This document shows, piece by piece, positions 8,557 to 16,747 of a stretch of 64,000 nt of DNA. The DNA is from Natronincola ferrireducens. GTDB lineage: Bacteria > Bacillota > Clostridia > Peptostreptococcales > Natronincolaceae. The DNA lies in NCBI RefSeq assembly GCF_900100845.1, contig NZ_FNFP01000001.1, positions 620,001-684,000 on the forward strand. Direction: 5' to 3'. A program made the translations under genes and the position numbers. Below the pieces are notes generated by a model, which was given only the letters and a program-made list of their open reading frames with translations, was not told where the DNA came from and ran no database searches. Each line of letters opens with the position of its first letter. Position 1 is the first letter of the stretch.

Positions 8557-8901
8557 AACATTATTAACATAATTTTAGCCTAAGGAAATCTGCAGGTATG
8601 CAGTTTTCAAAATGCAAACCTGCAGGTTGAAAAATTAATTTGATTTTAGATTAGATAGTTTATTATTTCTTTTGTAAATGGCTATGTTTTTCATTGTAAA
8701 TTCAAATTACTTTAGAATACAATCCCTTAAAATTTAGATGCCATTAAAAGTTATCGCTAAAAACCATTTTTTATACAAAATATCCCCAGGGAGGTGAAAT
8801 ATTCGATAAATCAGTATTTACATGACAATCCTAGTAGATAGAGGAAAAAACAATAATAAAAAAGTTCTTTTAAAAACTAGAAAAAACTAGGAGGGTTATC
8901 A
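8557..8901. other. Regulatory intergenic region before oxidoreductase 2
   Basis: This 345-bp gap has the tandem TGCA-N4-TGCA pair near its left end. A degenerate -24/-12-like string lies near 8679-8693 (GG at 8680-8681, but CA instead of GC at -12). No open frame or clear T-run terminator is present. Expression of the downstream gene is presumably controlled here. Confidence 0.45.
8590..8626. promoter_or_regulatory. Inverted repeat with two TGCA-N4-TGCA sites (candidate enhancer)
   Basis: TGCA-N4-TGCA occurs at 8591-8602 and 8613-8624, with centres 22 bp apart. The whole element is also an inverted repeat with CTGCAGGT/ACCTGCAG arms. It mirrors the pair at 3681-3713. A hairpin role for the lipoprotein mRNA is possible, but there is no T-run. 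Confidence 0.5.
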
Positions 8902-10200
8902 ATGAAAGCATTATTAGTTGGTGTAGGAGCAGTTGGGGAAGCGATTGTCAAAATCCTAAGCAAGAGAGATACTGAAGGTAAATGGTTAGAAAAAATGGTT
9001 TTAGCTGATTACGATTTTGAAAAGGCAAAAAGCATATCAGAAGAATTACAAAATTCTAAAAGATTTCCTGCAGAATTTTTAGACGCATCAGATAAAGAGG
9101 AAATTATTAATATGATTAAAAAACATGAGGTTGATTTTGTTTTAAATGGATCACCACCATATCTTAACAATAATATTTTTGATGCAGCCTTTGAAGCTGG
9201 AGTAAAATATTTAGATATGGGTCTCTATTCTAATCCCTACCCCGCGGAGAGTTCAACAAAGGGGTATATTGAATGGATGGGAGATTATAGCTTTAAAAAA
9301 GCTAAGGAATGGGAAGAAAAAAATCTTTTAGCTATCCTAGGAGCAGGGATTGATCCTGGAGTAGCCGATGTATTTGCCAAATTTGCAGCCAAGCATATTT
9401 TTGATGAACTAGAGGAAATAGGGGTAAAGGATGGAAATAATATTACAGTGAAGGATTTAGATATAGCCTTTGGTTTTTCTATTTGGACAGTTATTGATGA
9501 AGTGCTGAATCCTCCAGTAGTATGGGAACGAGATAAAGGTTGGTATACAGTAGAACCTTTCTCAGGCATAGAAACCTTTGATTTTCCAGAGGGAATAGGC
9601 CCTCAAAAATTGATCAATTGTGAACATGAGGAAGTAGTATTTATACCTAAGTATATTGATAAAGGTTTAAAAAAGGTTAGCTTTAAAATAGGCTTGGGAG
9701 ATGAAATGATTCAAGCACTAAAGGTAATTCGAGGATTAGGAATGGATAAAAAAGAAAAGTATATAGTAGATGGAGTGGAGGTTTCACCAAGGGATGTAGT
9801 AGCTTCCATCGCTCCTAGCCCTGCTGAACTCAGGGATAAAATGGAAGGGAAAATGTGTGTTGGAATTCATGTAAAAGGTAAGAAGGATGGGAAAAAACGA
9901 GAGATTTTTATGTATCAATATCTAGATCATAAAGACGCAATGGAACGAGTAGGATGTCAGGTAGTAGTAACTCAGACGGCTTTTGGAGCTTGCATTGCTA
10001 CTGAATTGGTTGCAAAAGAAATATGGCAGGGTAAAGGTGTTCACTGCCCTGAGTACTTTGAACCAGAGCCCTTCTTAAAATTGATGCAGGAATATGAATA
10101 TCCCTTTAGGATTTTAGAAATGGACTCTGAATACAAAAAGAGTCGAGATGAATTTGAGTTAAACCAAATTCTTGATGAGGTGGCAATCTCTAAAGAATAA
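8902..10200 (+). CDS. Saccharopine dehydrogenase-family oxidoreductase, paralogue 2
   Basis: It has the same 432-residue length and motif order as the gene at 3983: Rossmann GVGAVGEA at 7-14, GAGIDPGVADV near 150, then shared blocks such as FGFSIWT and EHEEVVFIPKYIDKGLKKV-like text. By eye roughly half of all positions are identical, so this is an in-island duplication that has since diverged. The ATG is preceded by GGAGGG at 6 nt. No clean sigma-54 promoter is seen, but the enhancer-like pair at 8590 suggests the same regulator. The substrate is unknown; two enzymes could handle two related amino acids or two successive steps. Confidence 0.85.
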   Translation: MKALLVGVGAVGEAIVKILSKRDTEGKWLEKMVLADYDFEKAKSISEELQNSKRFPAEFLDASDKEEIINMIKKHEVDFVLNGSPPYLNNNIFDAAFEAGVKYLDMGLYSNPYPAESSTKGYIEWMGDYSFKKAKEWEEKNLLAILGAGIDPGVADVFAKFAAKHIFDELEEIGVKDGNNITVKDLDIAFGFSIWTVIDEVLNPPVVWERDKGWYTVEPFSGIETFDFPEGIGPQKLINCEHEEVVFIPKYIDKGLKKVSFKIGLGDEMIQALKVIRGLGMDKKEKYIVDGVEVSPRDVVASIAPSPAELRDKMEGKMCVGIHVKGKKDGKKREIFMYQYLDHKDAMERVGCQVVVTQTAFGACIATELVAKEIWQGKGVHCPEYFEPEPFLKLMQEYEYPFRILEMDSEYKKSRDEFELNQILDEVAISKE

Positions 10201-10246
10201 TTCTTTATGATAATTAGTAGGTAAATTTCCCCCCTGCTAATTATAG

Positions 10247-10289
10247 CTTCCTATGCAGCTAAGAGAGTGCATAGGAAGTTTTATTTTTT
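10247..10289 (+). terminator. Intrinsic terminator
   Basis: An 11-bp stem (CTTCCTATGCA with its complement), a 10-nt loop and a T-rich tail follow the second oxidoreductase gene. Confidence 0.85.
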
Positions 10290-10309
10290 GAAGAAAATAA
10301 TTGACAATT

Positions 10310-10338
10310 TAGACAAATGTTTAAATGTTTGATATGAT
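10310..10338 (+). promoter_or_regulatory. Sigma-A promoter for EBP 2
   Basis: TAGACA at 10310-10315 and TATGAT at 10333-10338 are separated by 17 bp, 30 bp ahead of the regulator start. This suggests constitutive expression of the activator. Confidence 0.6.
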
Positions 10339-10367
10339 AAAAGGAAATAAGTTGTATAAAGGTGATA

Positions 10368-11768
10368 ATGATGGTAAAGGATTCAAGGAAGCTGGAGGCA
10401 GCACTACATAAGACACAAAAAGAAGTAAGAATGCTTAATGAAATTATAGAAAATCTTAGTGATGGAATTTATATTACTGATGGTGAAGGTAATACTTTAA
10501 GGGTGAACAGAACCTATGAAAAAATGGCAGGATTAAAGGGTGAAGAGCTTATGGGAAAAAATATGAAGGATTTGGTAGAGGAAGGATATTTTTCCCAATC
10601 TGCCACCCTACAGGTATTGAAGCTAAAGACCCCTGCTACTGTTATGTATACCGTCAAAACAGGCAAAAGACTTTTGGCTAAAGGGGTACCTGTTTTTGAT
10701 AAAAATGACAGGATTAAAATGATTGTTAACAACGTATGGGATTTAACTGCCATCTATAACCTAGAAAGTGAAACAATTGCCACTAAAACAAAGCTTCAAG
10801 AGGAGGAAGGAAACTTTATTTTCCATAGTGAAGCTATGGATAAGGTGGTGGAGCTGGCTAGAAAAGCTTCGAAGGTAAATTCCAATATTTTAATACTAGG
10901 GGAATCTGGGGTAGGAAAAGATGTTATCGCCAAACTTATCCACAATGCTAGTAATTATAAAGGAGACTATATTAAGATAAACTGTGCCGCTATTCCAGAG
11001 CATTTATTAGAAAGTGAACTTTTTGGCTATGAGGAGGGGTCCTTTACTGGAGCTAAAAAGGAAGGGAAGCCTGGTATGTTTGAGTTGGCCCATAGGGGGA
11101 CTATATTTTTAGATGAAATTGCAGAGATTCCTATACATTTACAGGCAAAGCTACTAAGGGTGATACAGGAAAAGGAAGTTATACGAATTGGAGGTACGAA
11201 ACAGATAGATGTTGATGCAAGAATAATTGCTGCCACCAATCGAGAACTTGAAATAATGGTAAGGGAAGGGAAATTTAGGGAGGATTTATATTATCGATTG
11301 AATGTTGTTCCCATTAGGATACCACCATTACGACAAAGAAAAGAGGACATCATTCCTTTAGTCCATTATTTTACTAAACTGTTTAATAAAAAATATCATT
11401 TTCACAAGAGCTTTTCTAAAGAGACACTAGAAATATTTTACCACTATAAATGGCATGGAAATGTAAGGGAATTACAAAACATCATAGAACGTCTTGTTGT
11501 TGTAACTGATAAAGACCTAATCATTAAGGTTGATGTAGAAGGAATTCTTAATCTACAATATGATCATGATAATATTACTGCAGAGGATCAATTAAAGGAT
11601 GCTGTTAAAAAGCTGGAAAGTAAGCTTATCAAGGAGGCTTTAAAAAATCATAAGTCCACAAGAAAAGCCGCTAAAAAACTAGGTATAGATCAGTCCACAC
11701 TGGTGCGGAAGATTAAGAAGTATGGGATAAAATACGATGAAATATCACATCAAAACGATGCGTTTTAA
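10368..11768 (+). CDS. Sigma-54-dependent transcriptional activator (EBP 2)
   Basis: This is an enhancer-binding protein of 466 residues from the ATG at 10368; an in-frame GTG at 10362 and an ATG at 10371 are alternatives. A short coiled segment (to ~25) leads into a PAS domain (~25-130, with GIYITDGEGN). The AAA+ domain has Walker A GESGVGKD near 178 and a GSFTGA version of the sigma-54 loop. The C-terminal Fis-like helix-turn-helix (STLVRKIKKYGI) is close to that of EBP 1, so both may recognise the same enhancer. It lies directly upstream of the sigma-54-driven CoA-transferase operon. Confidence 0.93.
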   Translation: MMVKDSRKLEAALHKTQKEVRMLNEIIENLSDGIYITDGEGNTLRVNRTYEKMAGLKGEELMGKNMKDLVEEGYFSQSATLQVLKLKTPATVMYTVKTGKRLLAKGVPVFDKNDRIKMIVNNVWDLTAIYNLESETIATKTKLQEEEGNFIFHSEAMDKVVELARKASKVNSNILILGESGVGKDVIAKLIHNASNYKGDYIKINCAAIPEHLLESELFGYEEGSFTGAKKEGKPGMFELAHRGTIFLDEIAEIPIHLQAKLLRVIQEKEVIRIGGTKQIDVDARIIAATNRELEIMVREGKFREDLYYRLNVVPIRIPPLRQRKEDIIPLVHYFTKLFNKKYHFHKSFSKETLEIFYHYKWHGNVRELQNIIERLVVVTDKDLIIKVDVEGILNLQYDHDNITAEDQLKDAVKKLESKLIKEALKNHKSTRKAAKKLGIDQSTLVRKIKKYGIKYDEISHQNDAF

Positions 11769-11890
11769 CATCGATAAACCCTAGGTATAACGCCATTATA
11801 TTATTACTAACTAATACTGATGCAAAAATACATCTATGCAAAGAAAAAAATATTTTTATAGTAGGAGGAATTTCTTATAGATTTAAGTAA

Positions 11891-11907
11891 TTGCAATAGA
11901 AACGCCA
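11891..11907 (-). promoter_or_regulatory. Candidate leftward sigma-54 promoter antisense to EBP 2
   Basis: On the minus strand it reads TGGCG then TATTGCAA, with GG and GC 10 nt apart. It lies 49 bp from the rightward promoter of the CoA-transferase. No leftward gene follows; transcripts would run antisense into the 3' end of the EBP 2 gene. It could be a chance match. Confidence 0.35.
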
Positions 11908-11939
11908 TTTGTGAAGATTGATTTATAGGAACAAGAAAG

Positions 11940-11956
11940 TTGGCATAAATATTGCA
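11940..11956 (+). promoter_or_regulatory. Sigma-54 promoter for the CoA-transferase operon
   Basis: TTGGCATA then TATTGCA, with GG at 11942-11943 and GC at 11954-11955 and 10 nt between. The first CoA-transferase ATG is 39 bp downstream. TGCA-N4-TACA-N4-TGCA at 11821-11840 is a possible enhancer variant. Confidence 0.85.
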
Positions 11957-11994
11957 ATTTTTAAATAACAACTAATTATAAAGGAGGCAATGAT

Positions 11995-12648
11995 ATGAGT
12001 AAAATAGTAGAATTAGAAAAAGCATTGGAACATATAAAAGATGGAATGACAGTAATGATTGCTGGATTCATGGGGATAGGTACTCCAGAAACCCTTGTAG
12101 ATGGGTTGATAGAAAAAGGAGTAAAGGACTTGTTTGTTATTTGTACAGACACAGCTAGACCCGAAACAGGTATCGGTAAATTAATCGTAAACGATAGGGT
12201 GAAAAAGTTAATCGCTTCTCATATAGGGACCAATCCAGTAACTGGACAAAAAATGAATGCTGGAGAAATTGATGTTACGCTAGTTCCTCAAGGAACATTG
12301 GCGGAGAGGATTAGAGCTGGTGGAGGAGGACTTGGAGGCTTCCTAACACCTACAGGTATTGGAACTGTTGTAGAAGAAGGAAAGGAAAAAATTACAGTAG
12401 ATGGTAAGGAATATTTATTAGAATTACCCCTTAAAGCAGATGTTGCTTTAATTTTAGGAAGTAAGGTGGACAAAACAGGTAATGTTTGGTATAGAGGGGC
12501 TGCCAGAAACTTTAATCCTTTAATGGCTACGGCTGCTGATTTAGTCATTGTAGAGGCGGAAGAAATTGTAGAAGTGGGAGAAATTAATCCTAATGATATT
12601 GTAACTTCTGGAATTTTCGTAGACTATATTGTAAAGGGGGAAAAGTAA
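11995..12648 (+). CDS. atoD: 3-oxoacid / butyrate-acetoacetate CoA-transferase, alpha subunit
   Basis: The 217-residue protein matches family I CoA-transferase subunit [16 protein letters not shown] near 25, then GRLI-type [43 protein letters not shown] near 100-115 and ADVALI. With the next gene it forms a heteromeric enzyme moving CoA between acyl-CoA and a short carboxylate or 3-oxoacid, which closes many amino-acid fermentations. AAGGAGG precedes the ATG. It is the first gene of a two-gene sigma-54 operon and is 1 nt from its partner. Confidence 0.92.
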   Translation: MSKIVELEKALEHIKDGMTVMIAGFMGIGTPETLVDGLIEKGVKDLFVICTDTARPETGIGKLIVNDRVKKLIASHIGTNPVTGQKMNAGEIDVTLVPQGTLAERIRAGGGGLGGFLTPTGIGTVVEEGKEKITVDGKEYLLELPLKADVALILGSKVDKTGNVWYRGAARNFNPLMATAADLVIVEAEEIVEVGEINPNDIVTSGIFVDYIVKGEK

Positions 12649-12649
12649 T

Positions 12650-13300
12650 ATGGATAGCAGAGAGAGAATTGCGAGAAGAGTTGCTAAAGAATTAAATGAC
12701 GGAGATATAGTAAATCTTGGCATAGGTATGCCTACTATGGTGGCAGATTATATTGCTGATGGAGTAGAGGTTATTTTACAATCGGAAAACGGTTTCATAG
12801 GTATGGGACCAGCCCCAAAAGAAGGTGAAGAAGATAAAGATATCGTAAATGCAGGAGGAATGCCTATTACTGTTAAAAAGGGAGCTTGCTTTTTTGATAG
12901 TGCCACTTCTTTTATGATTATAAGGGGCGGCCATGTGGATGCTACTGTACTAGGAGCGCTACAGGTTGACGAAAAGGGTAATCTAGCCAACTGGATGATT
13001 CCTGGAAAAATGGTTCCTGGTATGGGGGGAGCTATGGACTTAGTAGTGGGGGCTAAAAAGGTTATCATTGCAATGGAACATACTGCAAAGGGAAGACATA
13101 AAATTTTAAAGGAGTGTACTTTACCCTTAACGGCAGTAGCTGAGGTAGACTTGATTGTGACAGAAATGGGTGTTATGGAAGTAACCGATAAAGGTTTAGT
13201 ATTAAAGGAACTTGCAGAAGGTGTAACGATTGAAGAAATACAAGCTGCCACTGAAGCGGAATTAATTATTGATGAAAACTTAAAACCAATGGCTCTATAA
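12650..13300 (+). CDS. atoA: 3-oxoacid / butyrate-acetoacetate CoA-transferase, beta subunit
   Basis: The 216-residue protein is the catalytic family I CoA-transferase subunit. It starts with [12 protein letters not shown], has the NLGIGMPT block near 24, and the [10 protein letters not shown] motif near 47-56, whose Glu forms the acyl-glutamyl/CoA thioester in this family. [11 protein letters not shown] and the TEMGVMEV region are also conserved. It begins 1 nt after the alpha-subunit stop, so the two are translationally coupled. Exact acyl specificity (butyrate, acetate, acetoacetate or an amino-acid-derived 3-oxoacid) cannot be told. Confidence 0.92.
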   Translation: MDSRERIARRVAKELNDGDIVNLGIGMPTMVADYIADGVEVILQSENGFIGMGPAPKEGEEDKDIVNAGGMPITVKKGACFFDSATSFMIIRGGHVDATVLGALQVDEKGNLANWMIPGKMVPGMGGAMDLVVGAKKVIIAMEHTAKGRHKILKECTLPLTAVAEVDLIVTEMGVMEVTDKGLVLKELAEGVTIEEIQAATEAELIIDENLKPMAL

Positions 13301-13340
13301 ACATAGAAAAAGCAGAGGAACCTCTGCTTTTTCTATGTTT
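13299..13340 (+). terminator. Intrinsic terminator after the CoA-transferase
   Basis: Perfect 20-bp arms with only two bases between them follow immediately on the stop; the descending arm includes T5 and ends in TTT. Confidence 0.85.
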
Positions 13341-13495
13341 AGTAGACTTAACTACATAAAGGGTTAAAGAAACTATTGTTAGTTGCCAAAAACATATGTT
13401 CCCACTATAATGGTAGTATGTAGTGCTTGGTCCTCCACTTTTATTTATAAAAGAGGGGATATTAGCAATACATCTAAGATAAAAGGGGGAGTGGT

Positions 13496-14242
13496 ATGTT
13501 AGCGAGAACCCATATAGCTTTGGGTATGATGACAGCATTGTTTACAGCAGCTTATGTAGGAACCTCTTATTTTGAAGGTTCTAAGGACTTTATGACACTA
13601 CTGGTGGTGATTATAGCAGCCTTGTTGCCAGATTTAGATATGGGAACCTCTTCTCTAGCAGGAAAATTTGGTATAATAAAGGCCAACCATATTCAAAGGA
13701 TTTGGTTGGGAACTTTATTGATTTTGGCAACCTTAACAGTGGTATATTTAAGAGAAACCCCTATTTTTCTAGGCATATTGTTTACTCTGTTTTTGGGGGC
13801 TGTGTTTTCTAAGGATTTTGCTCAAAAAGGATATTATCTATTGAGGAATTTTGTGCAGGCCATGGTGGCCATAGGCTTTTTTGGTGCTGCCTATTACTAT
13901 AAGCAACCACCCTTGATGGGAATAGGACTTATACTGATTTTATTACTTTTCAGTAAGCATAGGGGTTTATCTCATTCTATTGTATTCGTGATTATTACCT
14001 TTATCCTTGTTAAGAGTGTTAGTACATATTACGATTATAGGGACTACAGTATATTGTTTACTGTAAGTATGATTTCTCATATTTTAGGAGATATGTTTAC
14101 AAAGGCAGGAGTGATGCTCCTTTATCCCTTTAATCAAAAGAGAATAAAATTTCCTTTAACCATTAAAACAGGAGGGAAGTTAGAAAATGTCGTTTTTCTT
14201 TTAGCTTGTTTTGCAGCATTTCGTTTAATTAAGCTATTATAA
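13496..14242 (+). CDS. YdjM-like inner-membrane metal-dependent hydrolase (DUF457)
   Basis: The 248-residue membrane protein starts with the family signature RTHIALG followed by LLPDLDMGTSSL near 42-53. It has a central run of hydrophobic helices, then HRGLSHS near 155 and HILGDMFTKAGV near 195-206. The conserved His/Asp positions are those of the YdjM/LexA-regulated membrane hydrolase family, whose substrate is not established. A GGGGGAG ribosome site precedes the ATG. The gene appears monocistronic. Confidence 0.8.
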   Translation: MLARTHIALGMMTALFTAAYVGTSYFEGSKDFMTLLVVIIAALLPDLDMGTSSLAGKFGIIKANHIQRIWLGTLLILATLTVVYLRETPIFLGILFTLFLGAVFSKDFAQKGYYLLRNFVQAMVAIGFFGAAYYYKQPPLMGIGLILILLLFSKHRGLSHSIVFVIITFILVKSVSTYYDYRDYSILFTVSMISHILGDMFTKAGVMLLYPFNQKRIKFPLTIKTGGKLENVVFLLACFAAFRLIKLL

Positions 14243-14268
14243 TTCCCAGCAAAAACTGGGAATTATTT
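14241..14268. terminator. Terminator hairpin after the YdjM-like gene
   Basis: AATTCCCAG and CTGGGAATT form a 9-bp stem around CAAAAA, followed by ATTTTGCTTTT. The hairpin begins inside the stop codon. The azlD gene converges on it from the right. Confidence 0.7.
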
Positions 14269-14319
14269 TGCTTTTGATGAATTTACCCCTCATCTTAATT
14301 CTGACCCCCGCTACTTGAT

Positions 14320-14625
14320 TTATAACAACAAAGCCTTCATTAATATAACAGTAAAAATAGAGCCAAAAACCACATAGATTACATGAAACTTTAAAAAGGC
14401 TAAAGCAACAGCTACAACTCCCCCCATCAGACCGATGATGGGCATAGTAGCTTCCACCGTTAAAACTCCTGGGAAAATTAAAGCACCTAGAGCTGCATAA
14501 GGAATGGTTTTTAGCCATTTGTTAACCCAAGGAGGTAAATTTAACTTATCCATAATAAAAGCCGGAAGCAATCTAGGAATAAAGGTTACTATAGCCATAC
14601 TTAAAATTACAATGAAGAAAGTCAT
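14320..14625 (-). CDS. azlD: AzlD-family branched-chain amino-acid transport protein
   Basis: This small 101-residue membrane protein has four hydrophobic segments and the AzlD motif TFIPRLLPAF at the start and PYAALGALIFPG in the middle. AzlD pairs with AzlC for branched-chain amino-acid export or azaleucine resistance. I start at the ATG at 14625, which has AAAGGTG 8-10 nt upstream; a GTG at 14637 would overlap azlC but lacks a ribosome site. It follows azlC by 4 nt. Confidence 0.88.
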   Translation of the reverse strand: MTFFIVILSMAIVTFIPRLLPAFIMDKLNLPPWVNKWLKTIPYAALGALIFPGVLTVEATMPIIGLMGGVVAVALAFLKFHVIYVVFGSIFTVILMKALLL

Positions 14626-14629
14626 ACCT

Positions 14630-15373
14630 TCACTCACCTTTCATAAAAAAACTACCGACCAAGCCTCCGACTAGAGTAGCCATTACAATCCCCCATCCAG
14701 AAGTGAAAATTAAGCTAAAGAAGTAACAAAATCCACCACTGATAGCAGCAATTATTCCAATTTTTATATTTTCCCTTACACTGGGGATTAGTAAACCAAT
14801 AAACATAGCATAAAGTCCGATGGACATGCTGGTTCCAATAGAAGGAGGAATTACCATAGATAAAAGTCCTCCTATGAAGGTGCCTATACCCCAAGAACTG
14901 TAGGAAGCTAACATGATTCCACCAATAAAATAAGAGCTTAGTTTTATGTTGTCATCCTTGGATGCCATAGAAACCATAGCAAAGGTTTCGTCTGTGATAC
15001 CAAAGGATAAAACAACCTTCTCTACTAGAGACAGATGATGGAGTTTGTTCATTAAAGACATACTCATGACAAAGTGTCTAAAATTTAGAATAAAGGTTGC
15101 CAAAACAATTTCTAATCCCAAAATCCCCATTGCCATCATGTTGACTGCCATAAACTGACTGGCACCTGCATAGACGATTAATGACATTAGGACAGTATGA
15201 ACTAGAGATAAGCCTGTTTGGGCTGAGATGACCCCGAAGGAAATAGCAATAGGTAAATAGCCAATGACAATAGGTAGTGCCTGTTTCATACCTTCAACAA
15301 AGGCAAACTTGCCATATAGGAGGACTTCACCCTTGTTGGAGGCTTGAGAAAAAGGGATGTTTTTATCACACAT
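14630..15373 (-). CDS. azlC: AzlC-family branched-chain amino-acid permease
   Basis: The 247-residue membrane protein carries AzlC signatures: GYLPIAISFGV near 37, YAGASQFMAV near 68 and LNFRHFVMSMSL near 95. About seven helices are visible. With AzlD it forms a two-subunit branched-chain amino-acid exporter. AAAGGAGG is 6-7 nt ahead of the ATG. It is the first gene of a two-gene leftward operon; the terminator is shared with the converging gene at 13496. Confidence 0.9.
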   Translation of the reverse strand: MCDKNIPFSQASNKGEVLLYGKFAFVEGMKQALPIVIGYLPIAISFGVISAQTGLSLVHTVLMSLIVYAGASQFMAVNMMAMGILGLEIVLATFILNFRHFVMSMSLMNKLHHLSLVEKVVLSFGITDETFAMVSMASKDDNIKLSSYFIGGIMLASYSSWGIGTFIGGLLSMVIPPSIGTSMSIGLYAMFIGLLIPSVRENIKIGIIAAISGGFCYFFSLIFTSGWGIVMATLVGGLVGSFFMKGE

Positions 15374-15649
15374 AAATATCCTCCTTTAAGTGATAATAAA
15401 ATTTACAATTTTATTTAATATACCATTTAATAAAGAAAAGGACAATGTCAAATTGTATTGTAACGCTTTATTAGATATAATAAAATGAGACTTAATTTAA
15501 AGGGAGTTTTTATTTTTACTGAATTTCACTTCAAGTTATTACATAGAGTACTTAATCTCCCCTTCATCATAAGTAGCAGGCTAAAAGCAACACACTAAAG
15601 GAGACAATTATGGTAAATTTAAATAAATAAAATTGGAAGGGAGAAAATT

Positions 15650-16366
15650 ATGTTAAAGACAATATTATTTGATTTAGATGGTACCCTGTTACCCTTAAAT
15701 ATGGAGGATTTTCTTAAAAAATACTTCCAAGAAATCAGTGTCAAATTCAAGGATTATTTCACTCCACAGGAACTAACAAAGCTCATATGGGAATCAACGG
15801 AGTATATGGTTAAAAATATAGATGCCAATAAAACCAACGCCGATGCTTTTTTTGAAGATTTTTATAGCAAAATCCCCTATACTGCGGATTTATTCAATCC
15901 TATGTTTGATGATTTTTATACTAATAATTTTTTGAAGGTAAAGGAAGCTACCCAGGAAAGCGAATATATAATAAAAGCAGTAGATATATTAAAAGAAAAG
16001 GGGTATGAGATGGTGGTAGCTACTAACCCATTGTTTCCTGAGAAAGCTATTTTCCATAGAATTGCATGGGCTGGATTAAATAAAGAAGACTTTACCTTTA
16101 TTACAAGTTTTGAAAAAATGCATTTTTGCAAACCTCATCTTCAATTTTATGAAGAAATTTTGGGTAAAATTAATAGAGAACCAAGGGAATGTATGATGGT
16201 GGGCAATGATATAGAGGAGGATATGGTGGCAAAACAATTGGGATTAGCAACCTATTTAATTGAAGACCATAAAATTCATCGCTCCAAAGATATGAAAAAT
16301 GTTGATTATACAGGAAAATACCCGGATTTTTATAGGTTTGTAATAGAATTACCATCAGTTAAATAA
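15650..16366 (+). CDS. HAD-superfamily hydrolase
   Basis: The 238-residue protein has HAD motif I FDLDGTLLPL at 7-16, motif II VVATNPLF near 121 and the motif III/IV region CKPHLQFYEEIL with MMVGNDIEEDM near 183-193. This is the normal set for a phosphatase using an Asp nucleophile. The all-helical cap of ~90 residues resembles PGPase/phosphonatase-like HADs. The substrate is unknown. GGAAGGGAG precedes the ATG. It may lead an operon with the three small genes that follow (58 nt gap). Confidence 0.82.
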   Translation: MLKTILFDLDGTLLPLNMEDFLKKYFQEISVKFKDYFTPQELTKLIWESTEYMVKNIDANKTNADAFFEDFYSKIPYTADLFNPMFDDFYTNNFLKVKEATQESEYIIKAVDILKEKGYEMVVATNPLFPEKAIFHRIAWAGLNKEDFTFITSFEKMHFCKPHLQFYEEILGKINREPRECMMVGNDIEEDMVAKQLGLATYLIEDHKIHRSKDMKNVDYTGKYPDFYRFVIELPSVK

Positions 16367-16424
16367 ATTCCAACAAAAAATTACAACAAAGGTATTGGAT
16401 TATAGGTTTGAAAGGTGTGGGTCT

Positions 16425-16739
16425 ATGGGAACCTGTGGTTGTTCTAAAAAACAAATAAATGCTACACAACAATGTCCCCTATGTAAGGAAGAAGCCAAGT
16501 ATATTTATTACTTAGCAGTGAGGCCTATAGTAAAGGAAAATTTACAAAGGCTGGTGCAGAAGGATAATTATTTCATCTGTAGAAACTCACAATGTGATGT
16601 CGTATTCTTTAACCAAGATGAAAATATTATTTTTTTAACACAGGATATCAATATGGCAGCAGACTTTCATGAGGTTTCAAAACCAAAAAGCCAATCCTGT
16701 AAAGAGGGATGTAAGGGATGCAATTCAAGTAAAGGGTGA
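16425..16739 (+). CDS. Small Cys-rich metal-site protein (CopZ-like zinc/iron-sulphur domain)
   Basis: The 104-residue protein has an N-terminal CGC, a CPLC pair near 22, ICRNSQCDVVFF near 50-62 and a C-terminal CKEGCKGC cluster. This pattern resembles the N-terminal zinc and 2Fe-2S domain of clostridial and archaeal CopZ-type proteins, without the ferredoxin-like copper domain. The start is set to the ATG at 16425 with AAAGG upstream; an in-frame TTG 30 nt earlier is less likely. It is followed immediately by mobA, so a metal or cofactor-handling role is plausible but inferred. Confidence 0.6.
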   Translation: MGTCGCSKKQINATQQCPLCKEEAKYIYYLAVRPIVKENLQRLVQKDNYFICRNSQCDVVFFNQDENIIFLTQDINMAADFHEVSKPKSQSCKEGCKGCNSSKG

Positions 16740-16747
16740 TGATAAAT

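Noticed and set aside
8679-8693. Sigma-54 promoter for the second oxidoreductase
   Set aside because: GG is present at 8680-8681 but the -12 element reads CA in place of the nearly invariant GC, so I list it only as a degenerate possibility.
12748-13251. 167-codon antisense open frame within the CoA-transferase beta-subunit gene
   Set aside because: It has no ribosome site, and its composition (Ser/Thr/Pro/Ile-rich) is typical of a shadow frame opposite a real gene.
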